A DNA stretch of 7,126 nucleotides from Syntrophomonadaceae bacterium (GTDB taxonomy: Bacteria; Bacillota_D; Dethiobacteria; DTU022): the NCBI GenBank assembly GCA_003562605.1, contig PWUG01000284.1, forward strand, positions 1 to 7,126, written 5' to 3'. The notes beneath the pieces are model-generated. The model was given only the letters and a program-made list of their open reading frames with translations. It searched no databases and was not told where the DNA came from. Positions 5,730-7,126 of this stretch are shown here, one piece after another; position 1 is the stretch's first letter, and the number at the start of each line of letters is the position of its first letter. A program made the translations under genes and the position numbers.

Positions 5730-5936
5730 CTACTTCGAGTTTTCACGGATGAATTTCAAGACTTCCTGTATATCGGGAAGTTCGCTGGTGGGGTAAGTTT
5801 TCGCAAAAATTACGGAACCTTTTTCATCAACGACAATATTGGCTCTTTTCGAAGTGCCGTATTTTTCTCTGAAGACACCATAGGATTCAGCGATCGCCCC
5901 ATGCACCATGGACTGCCAGACCGGCAACTGCTGCAT
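5730..5936 (-). pseudogene. C-terminal fragment of a peroxiredoxin (AhpC/TSA family)
   Basis: The frame from 5936 encodes 68 residues matching the C-terminal half of thioredoxin-fold peroxiredoxins: HGAIAESYGVFREKYGTS, RANIVVDEKGSVIFAK, then YPTSELPDIQEVLKFI. These match the family's usual WPHGAVAESYGVF, RANIVID and LPDIEEVL segments. Family proteins have about 150-160 residues with a catalytic T/S-x-x-C motif in the first third. That half is missing: upstream the frame meets TAG within four codons, and the other frames show no FTPVC-like site. The stretch just before HGA (LPVWQSMV) is already only loosely similar. The fragment cannot reduce peroxides. Upstream on the same strand sits the toxin-antitoxin remnant, so an insertion or deletion probably removed the N-terminal half. 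Confidence 0.8.
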
Positions 5937-6004
5937 CGTCGAAAACTACGCTGCAAGCTACAGGCAGAAAATCGTGTGCTGACTTCGAATAAAGATTGGC
6001 TGCA

Positions 6005-6247
6005 CTAATGATCCCAGTCGGGAACAGGACGTTCTTGAACCGCTTCCAGGGCTTCGTTAAAGTTAGCATAGAGTTCTTCTTTTCTTTTACCCTTAAGATA
6101 GTTTTTAAACCACTCGTTTGCTTCCAGTTCTCCAGCTTCCTTGGTCAAAGCATACATGGCAAATTGGTTCATCGATACTCCCTGTTTTTTTGCGATCTTT
6201 TCAATGCGGCGTTTAAGCTCCTCAGGAATCCGTACCGTAATGAAAGG
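6005..6247 (-). pseudogene. Ribbon-helix-helix antitoxin lacking a start codon
   Basis: An 80-codon frame reads PFITVRIPEELKRRIEKIAK, then KQGVSMNQFAMYALTKEAG and a tail ending PVPDWDH before TAG. ITVRIPEEL is the DNA-binding strand of ribbon-helix-helix antitoxins (HicB-like/CopG group), and the tail resembles antitoxins paired with PIN-family toxins. The codon just before it, where a start is expected, is TAG (6248-6250). The first in-frame ATG lies after the beta strand and would leave 55 residues without DNA contacts. A single T-to-A change from TTG would explain the TAG; ATT at 6239-6241 as a rare start cannot be excluded. The PIN-like remnant precedes and overlaps it. Confidence 0.7.
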
Positions 6248-6299
6248 CTATGAATTCGGCCGGGGTTACAACTTCTACCCCAAACAGATGTAGCTCTGT
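6222..6299 (-). pseudogene. C-terminal tail of a PIN-family toxin
   Basis: In a frame different from the antitoxin remnant, the minus strand reads LHLFGVEVVTPAEFIAF and ends at TGA (6222-6224). PIN toxins of the COG1569 group end with a motif like GV-x-IVTPAEFL, so this is probably the toxin tail. It overlaps the antitoxin remnant, as in toxin-first modules with coupled genes. Upstream the acidic PIN motifs cannot be found, so most of the toxin is gone. The call rests on about 15 residues plus position. Confidence 0.45.
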
Positions 6300-6398
6300 G
6301 TTAATTGACAACCGCAATACCAAGATAGCTGTCATTCCTCTGGAACTGCGCAGCCTCCTCGAAAAAGCTTTGCGGTAATCAGCAATGCCAATCAATTA

Positions 6399-6749
6399 TT
6401 AATGGTCTGAAAACAGCCCCAGAAGGATCCGCAACCTGTCTTCTACCAATGCCATAACTTTGGGCGGGGCGGATCCTATTTTTCCGGTTAAGCGATCCTT
6501 TGAAAGCGAACGGATATCTTCGCATTTTATATAGCTCTTGGTTTCTAACCCGCTATCCTCCGGTTCGAGGGGAATATGAAATGGAATTCCCTTATTTTTA
6601 GAAGTAATCGGAAGTATTACAACGAGTTCAGCAGGTCCATGATTGAATAGATCTACCGAAATAATCAGGCCAGGCCTGTAACCGGCCTGCTCATGACCAC
6701 GAACCGGATTTAAATCAACCATCCATATATCACCCCGGGATGGATTCAT
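6399..6749 (-). CDS. MazF/PemK-family endoribonuclease toxin
   Basis: A 116-residue toxin of the PemK/MazF family, which cuts single-stranded RNA, mostly mRNA, at short sequences. The family landmarks are all present: RGDIWMVDLNP at 5-15, GYRPGLIISVD at 23-33 with catalytic R25, VILPITSK at 44-51 with T49, and KCEDIRSLSKDRLTGKIG at 75-92. Arg25 and Thr49 correspond to the residues used by Bacillus MazF. Length is typical (110-120). Its ATG shares one base with the stop of the upstream antitoxin (TGATG), so the two are translated together. No frameshift or missing core residue is seen, so the toxin is probably active. The cleavage sequence cannot be predicted from the sequence. Confidence 0.93.
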   Translation of the reverse strand: MNPSRGDIWMVDLNPVRGHEQAGYRPGLIISVDLFNHGPAELVVILPITSKNKGIPFHIPLEPEDSGLETKSYIKCEDIRSLSKDRLTGKIGSAPPKVMALVEDRLRILLGLFSDH

Positions 6750-7000
6750 CAGTAAGACTCCTTCTGGCCATCAGTAAGGGTGAGCTCCCAGAGATCCCGT
6801 TCATCTTTTTCAGCTTTCCAGAGTGAAGGGTCTTTTTTCAGGGCGGCATATGCCTCATTGGCTTCCTTGAGGATTAGGGCCCGGCGATGTTCTTCAATTG
6901 CCTCATCAAGCACATTCTGGAGGGATACTCCCTTCTCCCTGGCTATTTCTTTAAGTATCTTTGACGATTGGCTGCTAATTCTGACTGTTGTTCCAGCCAT
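6749..7000 (-). CDS. Ribbon-helix-helix antitoxin of the MazF pair
   Basis: An 83-residue protein upstream of, and overlapping by one base with, the MazF toxin. Residues 3-42 look like a ribbon-helix-helix DNA-binding unit: GTTVRISSQSSKILKEIAR followed by EKGVSLQNVLDEAIEEHRR. The second half (about 45-83) is charged and rich in Lys, Glu and Trp, fitting the flexible toxin-binding tail. AGGA lies 9 bases before the ATG. It resembles the Firmicutes type in which MazF is paired with an RHH antitoxin rather than an AbrB-fold MazE. The operon is probably self-repressed through the inverted repeat at 7023-7045. The pairing is inferred from gene order and overlap. Confidence 0.85.
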   Translation of the reverse strand: MAGTTVRISSQSSKILKEIAREKGVSLQNVLDEAIEEHRRALILKEANEAYAALKKDPSLWKAEKDERDLWELTLTDGQKESY

Positions 7001-7022
7001 TTGATCACATCCTGTTTACTTA

Positions 7023-7045
7023 TATGTTAACAAAAGTGTAACATA
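7023..7045. promoter_or_regulatory. Candidate operator of the RHH/MazF operon (inverted repeat)
   Basis: TATGTTA (7023-7029) and TAACATA (7039-7045) are perfect 7-base inverted arms around 9 bases. They begin 23 bases upstream of the antitoxin start, where the promoter must lie; TATAAG-like and TATGTT-like -10 candidates overlap the arms. RHH antitoxins bind such repeats to repress themselves. Confidence 0.45.
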
Positions 7046-7057
7046 ATTGAATACAAA

Positions 7058-7076
7058 CCGCAACACTTAATTGCGG
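7058..7076 (+). repeat. Small perfect hairpin CCGCAA / TTGCGG
   Basis: CCGCAA (7058-7063) and TTGCGG (7071-7076) could form a 6-base stem with a 7-base loop. A run of six T follows at 7083-7088, but six bases from the stem, so it is a poor terminator, and no plus-strand gene precedes it. The right arm overlaps GGAGGG, which might be a ribosome binding site for a plus-strand gene. Confidence 0.3.
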
Positions 7077-7086
7077 AGGGTATTTT

Positions 7087-7126
7087 TTGCAAGAAGATTG
7101 TGGGGGAAAAATTGGCAAAAGACGAG
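7087..7126 (+). CDS. Possible start of a plus-strand gene, cut by the right edge
   Basis: GGAGGG (7075-7080) lies 6 bases before TTG (7087-7089), opening MQEDCGGKIGKRR to the edge. A competing choice is GTGGGGG followed by TTG at 7112, opening MAKDE. The last 11 bases also match a dispersed repeat, so this may not be coding. No family can be assigned. Confidence 0.2.
   Translation, partial: MQEDCGGKIGKRR
7116..7126 (+). repeat. Probable left end of another dispersed repeat copy
   Basis: The final bases CAAAAGACGAG are identical to the first 11 bases of copy B read on the minus strand (2946-2956), where GGGACG follows. The continuation lies outside the window. Confidence 0.35.

Noticed and set aside
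5931..6007. Plus-strand reading with HRRKLRCKLQAENRVL, resembling a coiled-coil end of a transposase helper
   Set aside because: It is short and basic, and no start, neighbours or inverted ends support an insertion sequence.
5887..6069. Minus-strand frame of 60 codons between the peroxiredoxin and antitoxin remnants
   Set aside because: Its first part is an out-of-frame reading of the antitoxin and its last part an out-of-frame reading of the peroxiredoxin; no catalytic cysteine motif appears in between.
6298..6378. Plus-strand stretch reading NTKIAVIPLELRSLLEKALR before TAA, faintly like the end of a Phd-type antitoxin
   Set aside because: Only about 20 residues are suggestive, it lies opposite the PIN-tail region, and no start with a ribosome binding site is visible. 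I could not separate it from chance.

Overview
The window looks like a piece of a chromosome from an anaerobic Firmicute of the Clostridia type. The basis is strong purine-rich ribosome binding sites, use of TTG and GTG starts, an ECF sigma/anti-sigma pair, an MttB-superfamily methyltransferase and several toxin-antitoxin genes. No rRNA, tRNA or CRISPR is visible, and the species cannot be named from the sequence.

Layout. Positions 1-942 (minus) hold an ECF sigma factor followed by its putative anti-sigma factor, which runs off the left edge. They sit behind a candidate ECF-type promoter containing a palindrome. Positions 1047-1164 hold a 13-base tandem duplication and a MITE-like inverted-repeat unit. 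Positions 1211-2680 (minus) encode an MttB-family methyltransferase without any corrinoid partner beside it. Positions 2681-3107 are non-coding and carry a dispersed repeat copy plus the promoter of the next operon. Positions 3108-3796 (plus) are an intact AbrB-type antitoxin / PIN toxin operon, AT-richer than its left neighbour. Positions 3841-4317 (plus) encode a GNAT acetyltransferase, followed by the 5' stump of a second, RimJ/RimL-like acetyltransferase cut off by another repeat copy. Positions 4501-5622 (minus) encode a multi-pass membrane acyltransferase of the HGSNAT/DUF1624 type. Its conserved N-terminus begins at an ATA codon with a well-placed ribosome binding site. Positions 5730-6300 (minus) are a graveyard: the C-terminal half of a peroxiredoxin, a ribbon-helix-helix antitoxin without a start codon, and the tail of a PIN toxin. 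Positions 6399-7000 (minus) are an intact MazEF-like pair with an RHH antitoxin and a PemK/MazF toxin. The right edge carries a hairpin and probably the beginning of one more dispersed repeat.

How it fits together. Only the three two-gene units (sigma/anti-sigma, AbrB/PIN, RHH/MazF) are evident functional partnerships. The methyltransferase, GNAT and membrane acyltransferase appear to be single genes. The right half, from about 3.1 kb on, reads as an accessory region in flux: two live toxin-antitoxin modules, one dead one, two truncated enzymes and repeats at gene boundaries. I did not find a clearly new multi-gene system. The most useful observations are the ATA-start membrane enzyme, the gene remnants, the dispersed repeat family, and the anti-sigma factor lacking one zinc ligand.
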